DNA of 64,000 nucleotides, from the NCBI GenBank assembly GCA_017307355.1, contig JAFKFG010000013.1, positions 54,119 to 118,118 of the forward strand, given 5' to 3'. Below, in pieces: positions 8,455 to 16,197 of this stretch. The notes beneath the pieces are model-generated. The model searched no databases and was not told the DNA's origin. It saw only the letters and a list, made by a program, of their open reading frames with translations. Position 1 is the stretch's first letter; every line of letters begins with the position of its first letter. The stretch comes from Alphaproteobacteria bacterium. GTDB taxonomy: Bacteria > Pseudomonadota > Alphaproteobacteria > Micropepsales > Micropepsaceae. Position numbers and translations under genes: made by a program.

Positions 8455-9240
8455 ATGCTGTTCGCCCTCCACCCGCTCTATGTCCTGTCGGGCTTCGCCG
8501 TGGGCTTCCTGATCGGCATGACCGGGGTGGGCGGCGGTTCGCTGATGACGCCGCTTCTCATCCTGTTGTTCCACGTCCATCCCACCACGGCGGTGGGAAC
8601 CGACCTGCTGTATGCCAGCATCACCAAGACCGGCGGCTCGATGGTGCATGCCTTCAATCGCACCATCGACTGGCGCGTTGTGACCCGCCTGGCGCTGGGT
8701 TCGATCCCGGCATCGCTTCTGACCATGGCGGTGTTTCACATACTCAAGCTGGACCAGGCCGCTTCCGCCGCCCTGATCACCCGGGTGCTTGGCGTCGCCT
8801 TGCTGGCGACGGCCGCGGCGTTGCTTTTCCGCCAGCGATTGCTCGCCACCTATGCCCGCCGGGTCGGGGTTTTGAGCGAACGCCAGACCATTCGCTTCAC
8901 CGTCATCACGGGCGTGGCTTTGGGCGTGCTGGTGACGATGTCCTCGGTGGGCGCGGGCGCGCTCGGCGTCACCGCGTTGATCCTGCTCTATCCGGAGCTG
9001 CCCATCGTGCGGATCGCCGGCTCCGACATCGCCCATGCCGTGCCGCTGACCCTGGTGGCGGGATTGGGGCACCTGATGAATGGTGGGCTCGACGTCACCG
9101 TGCTGGAATCCCTTCTGGTGGGGTCGCTGCCGGGCGTTCTTCTGGCCAGCCTTTTCGCCCCCCGCCTGCCCGATCTCGCCCTGCGCCTGATCCTCGCCGC
9201 CACCCTGGTGGTGAGCGGCTTTCGCCTGCTGGTCGCCTGA
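8455..9240 (+). CDS. Sulfite exporter TauE/SafE family permease
   Basis: A 261-residue integral membrane protein with about eight hydrophobic segments. The two TauE/SafE half-repeats are visible: [20 protein letters not shown] with [15 protein letters not shown], and later [21 protein letters not shown] with [17 protein letters not shown]. Such permeases export sulfite or organosulfonates, or import other small anions; the substrate cannot be read from the sequence. The ATG at 8455 places the first helix at the N-terminus. The next gene begins within its stop codon (TGATG), suggesting coupling. Confidence 0.88.
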   Translation: MLFALHPLYVLSGFAVGFLIGMTGVGGGSLMTPLLILLFHVHPTTAVGTDLLYASITKTGGSMVHAFNRTIDWRVVTRLALGSIPASLLTMAVFHILKLDQAASAALITRVLGVALLATAAALLFRQRLLATYARRVGVLSERQTIRFTVITGVALGVLVTMSSVGAGALGVTALILLYPELPIVRIAGSDIAHAVPLTLVAGLGHLMNGGLDVTVLESLLVGSLPGVLLASLFAPRLPDLALRLILAATLVVSGFRLLVA

Positions 9241-9833
9241 TGCCCGCCAAAGCCCGCCCCCGCGCCTGGCAGCGCATGCTGAGCGGCCGCCGCCTCGACC
9301 TCCTGGAGCCCAGTCCCCTGGATATCGAAATCGAGGACATTGCCCATGGCCTGGCCCGGGTGGCGCGCTGGAACGGCCAGACCAAGGGCCTCCATGCCTT
9401 CTCAGTGGCCCAGCACAGCGTCCTGGTGGAGCGGCTGGTGGCCGATCTCAGCCCCCGGTTGAGCCGGGAAGCCCGCCTGATGGCTTTGCTGCATGATGCA
9501 CCGGAATATGTTGTCGGTGACCTCATAAGCCCTTTCAAGACGGCAATCGGCGTCAATTACAAAGACTTGGAATTGAAACTTCAGTCCGCAATTCATCTGC
9601 GATTCGGCCTGCCGGCTTTGGTGCCCAAGCCCCTGGCGGTCCTGTTCAAGAAGGCCGACCACCTGTCGGCTTATTATGAAGCCACCCAGCTGGCCGGGTT
9701 CGAAGAGGACATCGCCCGCAAGCTTTTCGGAGCGCCGCCGAGCGGCCTGAAAGCGGTCCGGCTGACCCCGCTCCCCACGGCCGATGCCCAAGCGCTTTTC
9801 CTGGAGCGGTTCGCCAGGCTCACCCCGCGTTAA
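9240..9833 (+). CDS. HD-domain hydrolase (YfbR/5'-nucleotidase-like)
   Basis: A 197-residue HD superfamily protein. Metal ligands are visible as HAFSVAQHS (first His), LLHDAPEYVVGDLISP (the HD pair) and KKADHLSAYYEATQL (final Asp region). The layout resembles YfbR-like 5'-deoxynucleotidases. Substrate is not established. It overlaps the TauE/SafE gene by one base and precedes a tyrosine phosphatase and the NAD regulator, so it belongs to a compact four-gene run. A role in nucleotide turnover would fit that context but is inference. Confidence 0.82.
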   Translation: MPAKARPRAWQRMLSGRRLDLLEPSPLDIEIEDIAHGLARVARWNGQTKGLHAFSVAQHSVLVERLVADLSPRLSREARLMALLHDAPEYVVGDLISPFKTAIGVNYKDLELKLQSAIHLRFGLPALVPKPLAVLFKKADHLSAYYEATQLAGFEEDIARKLFGAPPSGLKAVRLTPLPTADAQALFLERFARLTPR

Positions 9834-9859
9834 AGCCGTAAAGTGCTATCCTGAGCGCC

Positions 9860-10378
9860 ATGCCCCGTCTCCTGGTTTGCCCCCTGTCCGGTCTTGGCGA
9901 TGCGCTGGAAAGCCATAGGCCCTCGCATCTGGTCACGCTGCTGTCGCCCCAGCACATGATTGCCACTCCCCCGGGGTTCGATCCTGCCCGACACCTGCGC
10001 CTGGGCGTCCAGGATGTGAGCGAGCCCGAAGGGGCGGACAATCCGCCCGGCCGGCCGGATATCGACCGTCTTTTGACCTTCGCCCGCGGCTGGGATGGGC
10101 AGGCGCCCTTTCTCATCCATTGCTGGGCCGGCATCAGCCGTTCCATGGCGTCGGCCTTCACGGTTTTGTGCGACCGGCTGGGGCATGGCCGCGAAATCGA
10201 AATCGCCCTAGCGATGCGCCGCCGCGCGCCGCATGCCAGTCCCAACCGGCTCCTGGTGCGCCATGCCGACGAGGCCCTGGCGCGGGAGGGGCGGATGATG
10301 ACGGCCCTCACCGCGATGGGGCCGCCGCAGATGATGACCGAAGGTGTCATCACCGCCTTTCCGCTGGTCGATCTGTGA
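9860..10378 (+). CDS. Tyrosine phosphatase family protein
   Basis: A 172-residue protein with the phosphatase P-loop HCWAGISRS at about residues 91-99, the HCX5R(S/T) signature of dual-specificity/tyrosine phosphatases. The sequence before it (LRLGVQDVSEP, FARGWDGQAPFLIHC) has the usual general-acid loop region with D52 as a candidate. After it come ALAMRRRAPHASPNRLLVRHAD, typical of this bacterial group. It lies immediately upstream of nadQ, overlapping by 4 bases (GTGA), and is likely co-translated with it. The substrate is unknown. Confidence 0.83.
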   Translation: MPRLLVCPLSGLGDALESHRPSHLVTLLSPQHMIATPPGFDPARHLRLGVQDVSEPEGADNPPGRPDIDRLLTFARGWDGQAPFLIHCWAGISRSMASAFTVLCDRLGHGREIEIALAMRRRAPHASPNRLLVRHADEALAREGRMMTALTAMGPPQMMTEGVITAFPLVDL

Positions 10379-11322
10379 ATCCGGGCGCCATCAGCGTCGG
10401 TCTGTCGGCGGCGATCGTTTCCGTCGAAGGCGAGCGGCCTTGCGCCCTGGTGGTGACGCATGCCGGCAGCGAGGATGCGCTGCCATTCGGCCCCTTCGAT
10501 CCCGGTTCGCAACGCACCCTGGAGCAAGGCTTGCGCAAATGGGTGGGCGAACAGACCCAATTCGATCTGGGCTATACCGAGCAACTTTACACATTCGGCG
10601 ATCGCGGGCGCCATTCGCCGGGCGGGGCCACGGAAACCCGCATCGTGTCGGTGGGCTATCTGGCACTGACACGCCAGGGCAAGGATGACGGCACCGCGGC
10701 CACGCGCGATACGCGCTGGCAGGGCTGGTATCATTATTTTCCCTGGGAAGATTGGCGCGATGCCAAGCCGCAGATGATCGAAACCGCGATCATTCCCAGA
10801 TTGAAATCCTTCGTGAACACGGCTCCCGACAGCAAGACCGCGGACCTGCGCCGCGACCGGGTCCGGCTTTGCTTCGGCACTGACGGCGTGGCCTGGGACG
10901 AGGAGAAAGTCCTGGAGCGCTACGAACTTCTCTATGAAGCGGGGCTGGTCCAGGAATTCGCGCGCGACAATGGCGGACAGGCGGACGACATGCTGGGCGC
11001 CGCCATGATGTTCGACCATCGGCGGATATTGGCGACAGCCATCGCGCGGCTGCGCGGCAAGATGAAATATCGCCCCGTGGTGTTCGAGTTGATGGCGGCG
11101 TCCTTCACCTTGCTGGAACTTCAGCGCACGGTCGAAGCGATTTTGGGGCTTCGCCTGCACAAGCAGAATTTCCGCCGCCTGGTCGCCGAACAGGGATTGG
11201 TCGAAGGCACGGGAAAATTCGCCGCGTCCGCGCGGGGACGTCCGGCCGAATTGTTCCGGTTCCGCCGCGAGGTTCTGCGCGAGCGACCGGCGCCGGGATT
11301 GCGGCTGGGTGCCCGGCGTTGA
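10375..11322 (+). CDS. nadQ: NadQ-type (NrtR-like) transcriptional regulator of NAD synthesis
   Basis: A 315-residue protein with a Nudix-like N-terminal domain (about 1-215) and a C-terminal winged helix (about 225-300). The latter shows FTLLELQRTVEAILG, LHKQNFRRLV and GRPAELFRFRREVL, the pattern of NrtR winged helices. No complete Nudix box is seen, so it is likely a sensor rather than a hydrolase. In Alphaproteobacteria this family (COG4111, NadQ) is the predicted regulator of de novo NAD synthesis. Here it lies just upstream of nadABC, and two matching palindromes precede nadA. The start is a GTG at 10375 overlapping the phosphatase stop by 4 bases; a much longer frame upstream is an artefact of the overlapping gene. 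Confidence 0.85.
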   Translation: MNPGAISVGLSAAIVSVEGERPCALVVTHAGSEDALPFGPFDPGSQRTLEQGLRKWVGEQTQFDLGYTEQLYTFGDRGRHSPGGATETRIVSVGYLALTRQGKDDGTAATRDTRWQGWYHYFPWEDWRDAKPQMIETAIIPRLKSFVNTAPDSKTADLRRDRVRLCFGTDGVAWDEEKVLERYELLYEAGLVQEFARDNGGQADDMLGAAMMFDHRRILATAIARLRGKMKYRPVVFELMAASFTLLELQRTVEAILGLRLHKQNFRRLVAEQGLVEGTGKFAASARGRPAELFRFRREVLRERPAPGLRLGARR

Positions 11323-11371
11323 AAGAAGACGCCGGCTTATGGTTTCATCGGCCGCGCGAATGGAGGACGTC

Positions 11372-11635
11372 ATGAAGCTATCGATTGTTGCGGCCGGCGC
11401 GATTTGCCTGGGGCTTTGCGCATGCGCTTCGCCGAACCAAGGCAATCCCGATGGCGCGGCCTATCTGGGCTCGCCCGGAAGCACATATGACGCCGCCGCC
11501 AATCCGCCCCGGGCCAATGGCGTGGCCAAATACGACCCGGCGGCACAGCTTCCTCCCGCGCTGCCCCCGGCCGACATGTCGAGCGGCTCGGCGATGCCGG
11601 CCCCGCCGTCCGGCGTGCCGCAATCCTCCCGCTGA
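11372..11635 (+). CDS. Small lipoprotein
   Basis: An 87-residue protein with a lipoprotein signal peptide: MKLSIVAAGAICLGLCACAS, with the lipobox cysteine at C17 or C19. The mature part is rich in Pro, Ala, Ser and Gly and has no recognisable domain. GGAGGA at 11362-11367 supports the ATG at 11372 over the ATG at 11360. It sits between nadQ and the nadA control region; its role is unknown. Confidence 0.68.
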   Translation: MKLSIVAAGAICLGLCACASPNQGNPDGAAYLGSPGSTYDAAANPPRANGVAKYDPAAQLPPALPPADMSSGSAMPAPPSGVPQSSR

Positions 11636-11682
11636 TTGCCGTTCCCGAAGGTCAGGCATGCAGGAAGGCCAAGGCTGCGCTC

Positions 11683-11713
11683 TTGACCTCCTTATGCTCA
11701 GGTGTAGCATTAT
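11683..11713 (+). promoter_or_regulatory. Probable nadA promoter with NadQ operator 1
   Basis: TTGACC (11683-11688) is a good -35 box; TAGCAT (11705-11710) 16 bases on is the best -10. The 17-bp inverted repeat ATGCTC-N5-TAGCAT at 11694-11710 covers the spacer and -10, so a bound repressor would block polymerase. The arms match those of a second palindrome at 11758-11774. Confidence 0.6.
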
Positions 11714-11757
11714 CTCCATGACCGGCCCTTGAACGCCGGGTTTTTTGCACCAGATAT

Positions 11758-11774
11758 ATGCTCGAATTGAGCAT
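11758..11774. promoter_or_regulatory. NadQ operator 2 (palindrome in the nadA leader)
   Basis: ATGCTC-GAATT-GAGCAT is a perfect 6-bp-arm inverted repeat of 17 bp. It has the same size and arms as the one at 11694-11710, with centres 64 bp apart (about six helical turns). The AT-A before and TTAT after are also shared in part. It lies 36 bp before the nadA start. NadQ is the obvious candidate ligand because its gene is adjacent. Confidence 0.62.
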
Positions 11775-11810
11775 TATGTGGCGATAGCAAAAGACACATT
11801 GGAGAGCCGC

Positions 11811-12824
11811 ATGGGTCTGGAACTTGCCTATACCGATGCCGTCGCTCGGGCCACGGACGGCCTTTACGCCAAAGTCGCCAAAGTCATCCCCAAGATCGAA
11901 TGGCCGGTTTATGCGCCTCTGATTGCCGAGATCAATCGCCTGAAGCGCGAAAAGAACGCCGTCATCCTGGGCCACAATTATATGACCCCGGAGATTTTTC
12001 ATGGCGTCAGCGACTTTGTCGGCGACAGCCTGGCGCTGGCCCGCGAAGCCGCCCGCACCGATGCGGCGGTGATCGTTCAAGCGGGCGTCCATTTCATGGC
12101 CGAGACGTCTAAGATCCTGTCGCCCGAAAAGACCGTGCTGATCCCGGACGCCCGCGCCGGCTGTTCGCTGGCCGCCTCGATCACCGGCGCCGATGTGCGC
12201 CTGTTGCGGCAAAAGCATCCCGGCCTGCCGGTGGTGACCTATGTGAACACTTCCGCCGATGTGAAGGCGGAAAGCGACATCTGCTGCACGTCGGGCAATG
12301 CCGTGAAAGTGGTGGAAACCATTGCCAAGGAATTCGGCACCGACACCGTGATCATGATCCCGGACCAGTATCTGGCCCGCAATGTCGCGGCCAAGACCGG
12401 CGTGAAAGTGATCACCTGGGCCGGCGCCTGCGAAGTGCATGAGCGGTTCACGGCGGAGGAAATTCGCCGCTATCGCGCCCAGCACCCCGGCGTCACGGTT
12501 CTGGCCCATCCCGAATGTCCGCCGGACGTGGTGGCGGAAGCCGATTTCGCCGGCTCGACCGCCGCGATGATCGGCTATGTCGGCCAGCATCACCCCGCCC
12601 GGGTGGTGATGATCACCGAATGCTCGATGAGCGACAATGTCGCGGTGGAATATCCCGAGGTCGAATTCGTTCGCCCCTGCAATCTCTGCCCGCACATGAA
12701 GCGCATAACCCTGGAAGGCATTCTCCATTCGCTGCAGACCATGAGCGTCGAAGTGCTGGTCGATCCCGCGATTTCGGCCCGCGCCAAAATCGCCATCGAC
12801 CGGATGCTGGCGATCAAGGCGTGA
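11811..12824 (+). CDS. nadA: Quinolinate synthase
   Basis: A 337-residue [4Fe-4S] enzyme that condenses iminoaspartate with dihydroxyacetone phosphate to quinolinate. Visible family features: [27 protein letters not shown], cluster cysteine regions [26 protein letters not shown] and [15 protein letters not shown], plus HPECPPDV. Length is normal. GGAGAG lies shortly before the ATG at 11811; an upstream in-frame TTG would place the operator inside the gene and is rejected. First gene of nadA-nadB-nadC. Confidence 0.96.
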   Translation: MGLELAYTDAVARATDGLYAKVAKVIPKIEWPVYAPLIAEINRLKREKNAVILGHNYMTPEIFHGVSDFVGDSLALAREAARTDAAVIVQAGVHFMAETSKILSPEKTVLIPDARAGCSLAASITGADVRLLRQKHPGLPVVTYVNTSADVKAESDICCTSGNAVKVVETIAKEFGTDTVIMIPDQYLARNVAAKTGVKVITWAGACEVHERFTAEEIRRYRAQHPGVTVLAHPECPPDVVAEADFAGSTAAMIGYVGQHHPARVVMITECSMSDNVAVEYPEVEFVRPCNLCPHMKRITLEGILHSLQTMSVEVLVDPAISARAKIAIDRMLAIKA

Positions 12825-12828
12825 TGCC

Positions 12829-14400
12829 ATGACCAGGCGCGCCGACAATGTGATCGAGACCGACGGCGCCTTGATCCTGGGGGCCGGCATTGCCGGTCTG
12901 TTCACGGCCCTGAAACTGGCGCCCTTCCCCGCCCTGGTGCTGGCGGGTTCGCGCCCCGGCGCCTCCGGGTCCAGCGCCTGGGCGCAGGGCGGCATCGCCG
13001 CCGCCGTGGGCGAAGGCGATGACTGGCGCGACCATGCCGCGGACACGATCGTGGCGGGCGCGGGGCTTTGCGATCCTAAGATCGTCTATCTGGTGGCCCG
13101 CGAAGCGCCCGACCGCATCGCCGATCTGGTGGCGATGGGCGCGCCTTTCGATCGCGACGCCGATGGCGCGCTGGCACTGGGACGGGAAGCGGCGCACTCG
13201 CGGGCGCGCATCGTGCATGTGACGGGCGACCGGGCGGGCGCAGAAATTTCCCGCACCCTGGCGGCGCGCGCGTTGGCGACGCCTTCGATCCGGATCATGG
13301 AAGGATTTCATGCCGTCGAACTGGCGATGGAAGATGGCAAGGTGATCGGGCTGTTCGCCCGCCATGGCACCGGTCCGGATGCGCGGCTTGTGCTGTTCAA
13401 GGCGCGGGCGGTGATTTTCGCCACCGGCGGCCTGGGCGCGCTCTATGCCGTCACCACCAATCCCCTGGAAGCGCGGGGCGAAGGGCTGGGCATGGCGGCG
13501 CGTGCCGGTGCGTTGATCGCCGATCCGGAATTCGTCCAGTTTCATCCCACCGCGATCGCGATTGGGCGCGATCCCGCGCCTTTGGCGACGGAAGCCTTGC
13601 GGGGCGAAGGCGCGGTGCTGATCAACGACCAGGGCGAACGCTTCATGCCGTCGGTGCATGGCGATGCGGAATTGGCGCCGCGCGATGTGGTGGCGCGGGC
13701 CATTCATCGCCAGATCGCCGGCGGCCGCCGCGTGTTTCTGGATTGCCGCGACGCGATCGGCGAACATTTCGCGGCCCATTTCCCCACGGTTTACGCGGCC
13801 TGCATGTCCGGCGGGATCGATCCGGCGCGCCAGCCGATCCCGGTGGCGCCCGCCGCGCATTATCATATGGGCGGCATCGCATCGGACGCGCACGGCCGCA
13901 GTTCGCTTCCCGGCCTATGGGTGGCGGGAGAATGCGCCGCCACGGGGCTTCATGGGGCCAACCGGCTGGCGTCCAATTCGTTGCTGGAAGGTCTGGTGTT
14001 CGGCGCCCGAGTCGCGGAAGACGTTCGGGGCACGGTTCTGGCCGGAACGGCGAGCGGCCAGCCGCCCGCGCCGGCCGCCTTTGCCCTGCCCGCGCCACCG
14101 CATGTTCTTCGGGCCGCGATGAACCGGCATGTCGGCCTGGAACGCAATGCGGAAGGTTTGAACGACGCGCTTGGCGTCATCGCACGCCTGGAACAATCGA
14201 GCGGCGGCGAGCCCGCGCTTCTCAACATGCTGGCGGCGGCGCGGCTGGTGACGGCGGCGGCGCTGGCGCGCAGGGAATCCCGCGGCGGCCATTGGCGCAG
14301 CGATTTTCCGCTGACGCAGAAGACCGGCGCGCGCACCTTCATCACGTTGCCGGATGCCATTGGCGATGACGGCCGGCAACAACGCTTCGTGACATCATGA
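12829..14400 (+). CDS. nadB: L-aspartate oxidase
   Basis: A 523-residue FAD enzyme that oxidises L-aspartate to iminoaspartate, the substrate of NadA. The dinucleotide site ALILGAGIAGLFTALKLA is near residue 15; SSAWAQGGIAAA, RARIVHVTGDRAGAEIS, FATGGLGALY and the substrate region FVQFHPTAIA and AAHYHMGGI match the fumarate reductase/aspartate oxidase family; GLHGANRLASNSLLE closes the FAD domain. A C-terminal helical domain follows. Starts 4 bases after nadA and overlaps nadC by ATGA. Confidence 0.96.
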   Translation: MTRRADNVIETDGALILGAGIAGLFTALKLAPFPALVLAGSRPGASGSSAWAQGGIAAAVGEGDDWRDHAADTIVAGAGLCDPKIVYLVAREAPDRIADLVAMGAPFDRDADGALALGREAAHSRARIVHVTGDRAGAEISRTLAARALATPSIRIMEGFHAVELAMEDGKVIGLFARHGTGPDARLVLFKARAVIFATGGLGALYAVTTNPLEARGEGLGMAARAGALIADPEFVQFHPTAIAIGRDPAPLATEALRGEGAVLINDQGERFMPSVHGDAELAPRDVVARAIHRQIAGGRRVFLDCRDAIGEHFAAHFPTVYAACMSGGIDPARQPIPVAPAAHYHMGGIASDAHGRSSLPGLWVAGECAATGLHGANRLASNSLLEGLVFGARVAEDVRGTVLAGTASGQPPAPAAFALPAPPHVLRAAMNRHVGLERNAEGLNDALGVIARLEQSSGGEPALLNMLAAARLVTAAALARRESRGGHWRSDFPLTQKTGARTFITLPDAIGDDGRQQRFVTS

Positions 14401-15260
14401 TGCCGACAGCTTTGGAATTCGCGCGACCGCCGGCGGACCTGTCGATCGAGCCGCAGATCCGCGCCGCCTTGCAGGAAGATCTGGGCCGCGCGGGCGACAT
14501 CACCTCCGAGCTCATCATCCCGGCCGATCAGACCACCAAGGCCCGGCTGGTGGCGCGCAAGCCCGGTGCGATTTCGGGCCTGATCGCGGCCAGGATCGCG
14601 TTCCGTCTGATCGACCCATCATTGGCGTTCGACGTCGCCGCTCCGGACGGCAGCAAGGTCGAGGCCGGTGCATTGATCGCCAGCGTATCGGGATCGGCGC
14701 GCGCCATTCTCACGGCCGAGCGCGTGGCGCTGAATTTCGCGGGGCACCTGTCCGGTGTGGCCACCGCCACCGCCGCTTTGGTGGACGCCGTCAAAGGCAC
14801 AAAGGCGCGCATCGTCTGCACCCGCAAGACTCTGCCTAACCTGAGAATCCTGCAGAAATATGCCGTGCGTTGCGGCGGCGGCTTCAATCACCGTTTCGGC
14901 CTGGATGATGCGGTCCTGATCAAGGACAATCATATCGCGGCGTCGGGCGGCATCGCGCCGGCACTGGAACGCGTCAGAGCGGGCCTTGGCCATATGGCCA
15001 AGATCGAGATCGAAGTCGATACGCTGACGCAGCTGGAGGAAGCCCTGTCGCTGGGCGCCGACACCATCCTGCTGGACAATATGACGCCCGAAAATCTCAG
15101 GCACGCCGTCGGGCTCGCAAAAGGCCGCGCGATTCTGGAAGCGTCCGGGAATGTGACCTTGGCGACGGTCCGCGAGATCGCGGAAACCGGTGTGGATTAC
15201 ATCAGCTCGGGCGCGATCACCCACAGCGCCGTCAACCTGGATATCGGGCTGGACCTATAG
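14397..15260 (+). CDS. nadC: Nicotinate-nucleotide pyrophosphorylase (carboxylating)
   Basis: A 287-residue quinolinate phosphoribosyltransferase that turns quinolinate and PRPP into nicotinate mononucleotide. Family signatures: ALQEDLGRAGDITS, ALNFAGHLSGVAT, CTRKTLPNLRILQKYAVRCGGG, HRFGLDDAVLIKDNH and EIEVDTLTQLEEAL, ending with YISSGAITHSA. The start is an ATG at 14397 or the adjacent ATG at 14400, overlapping nadB. The stop codon is at the centre of a 22-bp perfect palindrome. Last gene of the NAD operon. Confidence 0.96.
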   Translation: MMPTALEFARPPADLSIEPQIRAALQEDLGRAGDITSELIIPADQTTKARLVARKPGAISGLIAARIAFRLIDPSLAFDVAAPDGSKVEAGALIASVSGSARAILTAERVALNFAGHLSGVATATAALVDAVKGTKARIVCTRKTLPNLRILQKYAVRCGGGFNHRFGLDDAVLIKDNHIAASGGIAPALERVRAGLGHMAKIEIEVDTLTQLEEALSLGADTILLDNMTPENLRHAVGLAKGRAILEASGNVTLATVREIAETGVDYISSGAITHSAVNLDIGLDL

Positions 15261-15268
15261 GTCCAGCC
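15247..15268. terminator. 22-bp perfect palindrome across the nadC stop codon
   Basis: GGCTGGACCTA (15247-15257) is followed directly by its reverse complement TAGGTCCAGCC (15258-15268). It can fold as an 8-bp stem with a CTATAG loop. The nadC TAG is 15258-15260. Neither side has a T-tract, so it may only attenuate transcription between the convergent nadC and sleB-like genes. Confidence 0.45.
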
Positions 15269-15287
15269 GCGCGACCTGGGCGCTCCG

Positions 15288-15917
15288 CTAACTATCCCGC
15301 GACCGGGCGGGGCCGCCGCGATAGAAGACGTGATTGCCGATCTGGCCGGTCTTCTCCAGGGTCGGCGCCCAGTCGGGGCTGACCGAGGCGGCGTGGTAAT
15401 TCGTGGCGCCGCCGGTGGAATCCTTGCGCCAGGCCTGGTCGGTGAGGATTTCGGCCGCCAGGCGCTCGGAATCGGCCCAGGCACGGGCGTCCTTTTCCCG
15501 GTTCAGGTCGCCATTGCAGGCGAAGGAGAACTGGCAGCCGGGCCGGTTCGCGCCCTCATAGACCACGGCGCAGATCGAATGGCCGTAATTGCCCGAATTC
15601 ATCCGGTGGAAGATCACTTCGGCGACGGCCTTCTGGCCTTTGTCGCCCTCGCCCCGGGCTTCGTAATAGAGCACTTCCGCCAGGCAGCGATGCTCGGCCA
15701 GGAGCTTGTTCATCACCGCGTCGGTGGCGGGCGACTTGGCGACCGCCACGCTTTCGGTCTTCGCCTCGACCGGCTTGGCCAGCGCGATCTTGGCAACGGC
15801 ATTGTGATTGGTGAGCGATGCGCCGACGGCCGCACTGGCCGTCGCAAGAATAATCGCGAGCGCAGCGATCAACACGCGGTCCGACCGCGATAGCGCGTCA
15901 CTGGTTTTTTTCGTCAT
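15288..15917 (-). CDS. SleB-like cell wall hydrolase
   Basis: A 209-residue protein with an N-terminal membrane/signal segment (about 15-33, VLIAALAIILATASAAVGA) and a C-terminal Hydrolase_2 (SleB/CwlJ) domain from about 75. The domain shows LAEVLYYEARGEGDKGQKAVAEVIFHRMNSGNYGHSICAVVYEG with the conserved Glu, CQFSFACNG, and ATNYHAASVSPDW. In non-sporulating bacteria such proteins are periplasmic peptidoglycan hydrolases. It is convergent with nadC. Its 5' side borders the A/T-rich spacer at 15918-16197. Confidence 0.87.
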   Translation of the reverse strand: MTKKTSDALSRSDRVLIAALAIILATASAAVGASLTNHNAVAKIALAKPVEAKTESVAVAKSPATDAVMNKLLAEHRCLAEVLYYEARGEGDKGQKAVAEVIFHRMNSGNYGHSICAVVYEGANRPGCQFSFACNGDLNREKDARAWADSERLAAEILTDQAWRKDSTGGATNYHAASVSPDWAPTLEKTGQIGNHVFYRGGPARSRDS

Positions 15918-16093
15918 CGGGAATTCGACTCTTTCGGCTTTTGGTTTCGCTTCGTCTATCTGGCTTGCTCTATTTCGCGTTCGCGTTTTCTTGCCCCTTC
16001 ATCGGCATTCAATCGCGTTTGCTATTTCGATTAGGCTGGTTCGATTTGGCTACGTCCTCAAAAAGTTCCGAATGGTCCACGTGCAGGCAGAGG

Positions 16094-16114
16094 GGGTTTG
16101 CCTCAAGCAAACCC
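16094..16114. other. Hairpin in the ppdK-sleB spacer
   Basis: GGGTTTGC (16094-16101), loop CTCAA, GCAAACCC (16107-16114): perfect 8-bp arms. No T-tract follows on either strand within ten bases, so it is not a classical terminator. Confidence 0.5.
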
Positions 16115-16157
16115 GAATCGTCAAATGAAAATTTTCACAATTCTGACACAGCGTCAT

Positions 16158-16193
16158 GAACCAAGAAAACCCAATGTTTTCTTGGTTCTTTTT
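16158..16193 (+). terminator. Strong hairpin with T-tract downstream of ppdK, oriented for the plus strand
   Basis: GAACCAAGAAAAC (16158-16170) and GTTTTCTTGGTTC (16176-16188) are perfect 13-bp arms around CCAAT, followed by TTTTT (16189-16193). The T-tract follows on the plus strand although the nearest gene end (ppdK, 16198) is on the minus strand. It may end ppdK transcripts as a plain hairpin, or terminate an unrecognised plus-strand RNA. Confidence 0.6.
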
Positions 16194-16197
16194 CACC

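Larger units (their letters stand above)
15918..16197. other. A/T-rich spacer with two hairpins, possible small RNA locus
   Basis: A 280-base stretch that is clearly richer in A and T than its surroundings and has no convincing protein gene. It contains the sleB-like promoter region (minus strand) and the two hairpins described at 16094-16114 and 16158-16193. GTGCAGGCAGAGGGGGT at 16081-16097 resembles the tail of the repeat at 58155-58231. Confidence 0.4.

Noticed and set aside
10120..10374. N-terminal extension of nadQ by 85 codons
   Set aside because: It lies inside the tyrosine phosphatase gene in another frame and adds Arg/Ala/His-rich sequence unlike the family.
16076..16086. CACGTG core resembling a parS site
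   Set aside because: The surrounding sequence does not match the TGTTTCACGTGAAACA parS consensus.
15941..16159. Possible 72-residue protein in the ppdK-sleB spacer
   Set aside because: No ribosome binding site and unusual composition reflecting only the A/T-rich spacer; a non-coding role is more plausible.
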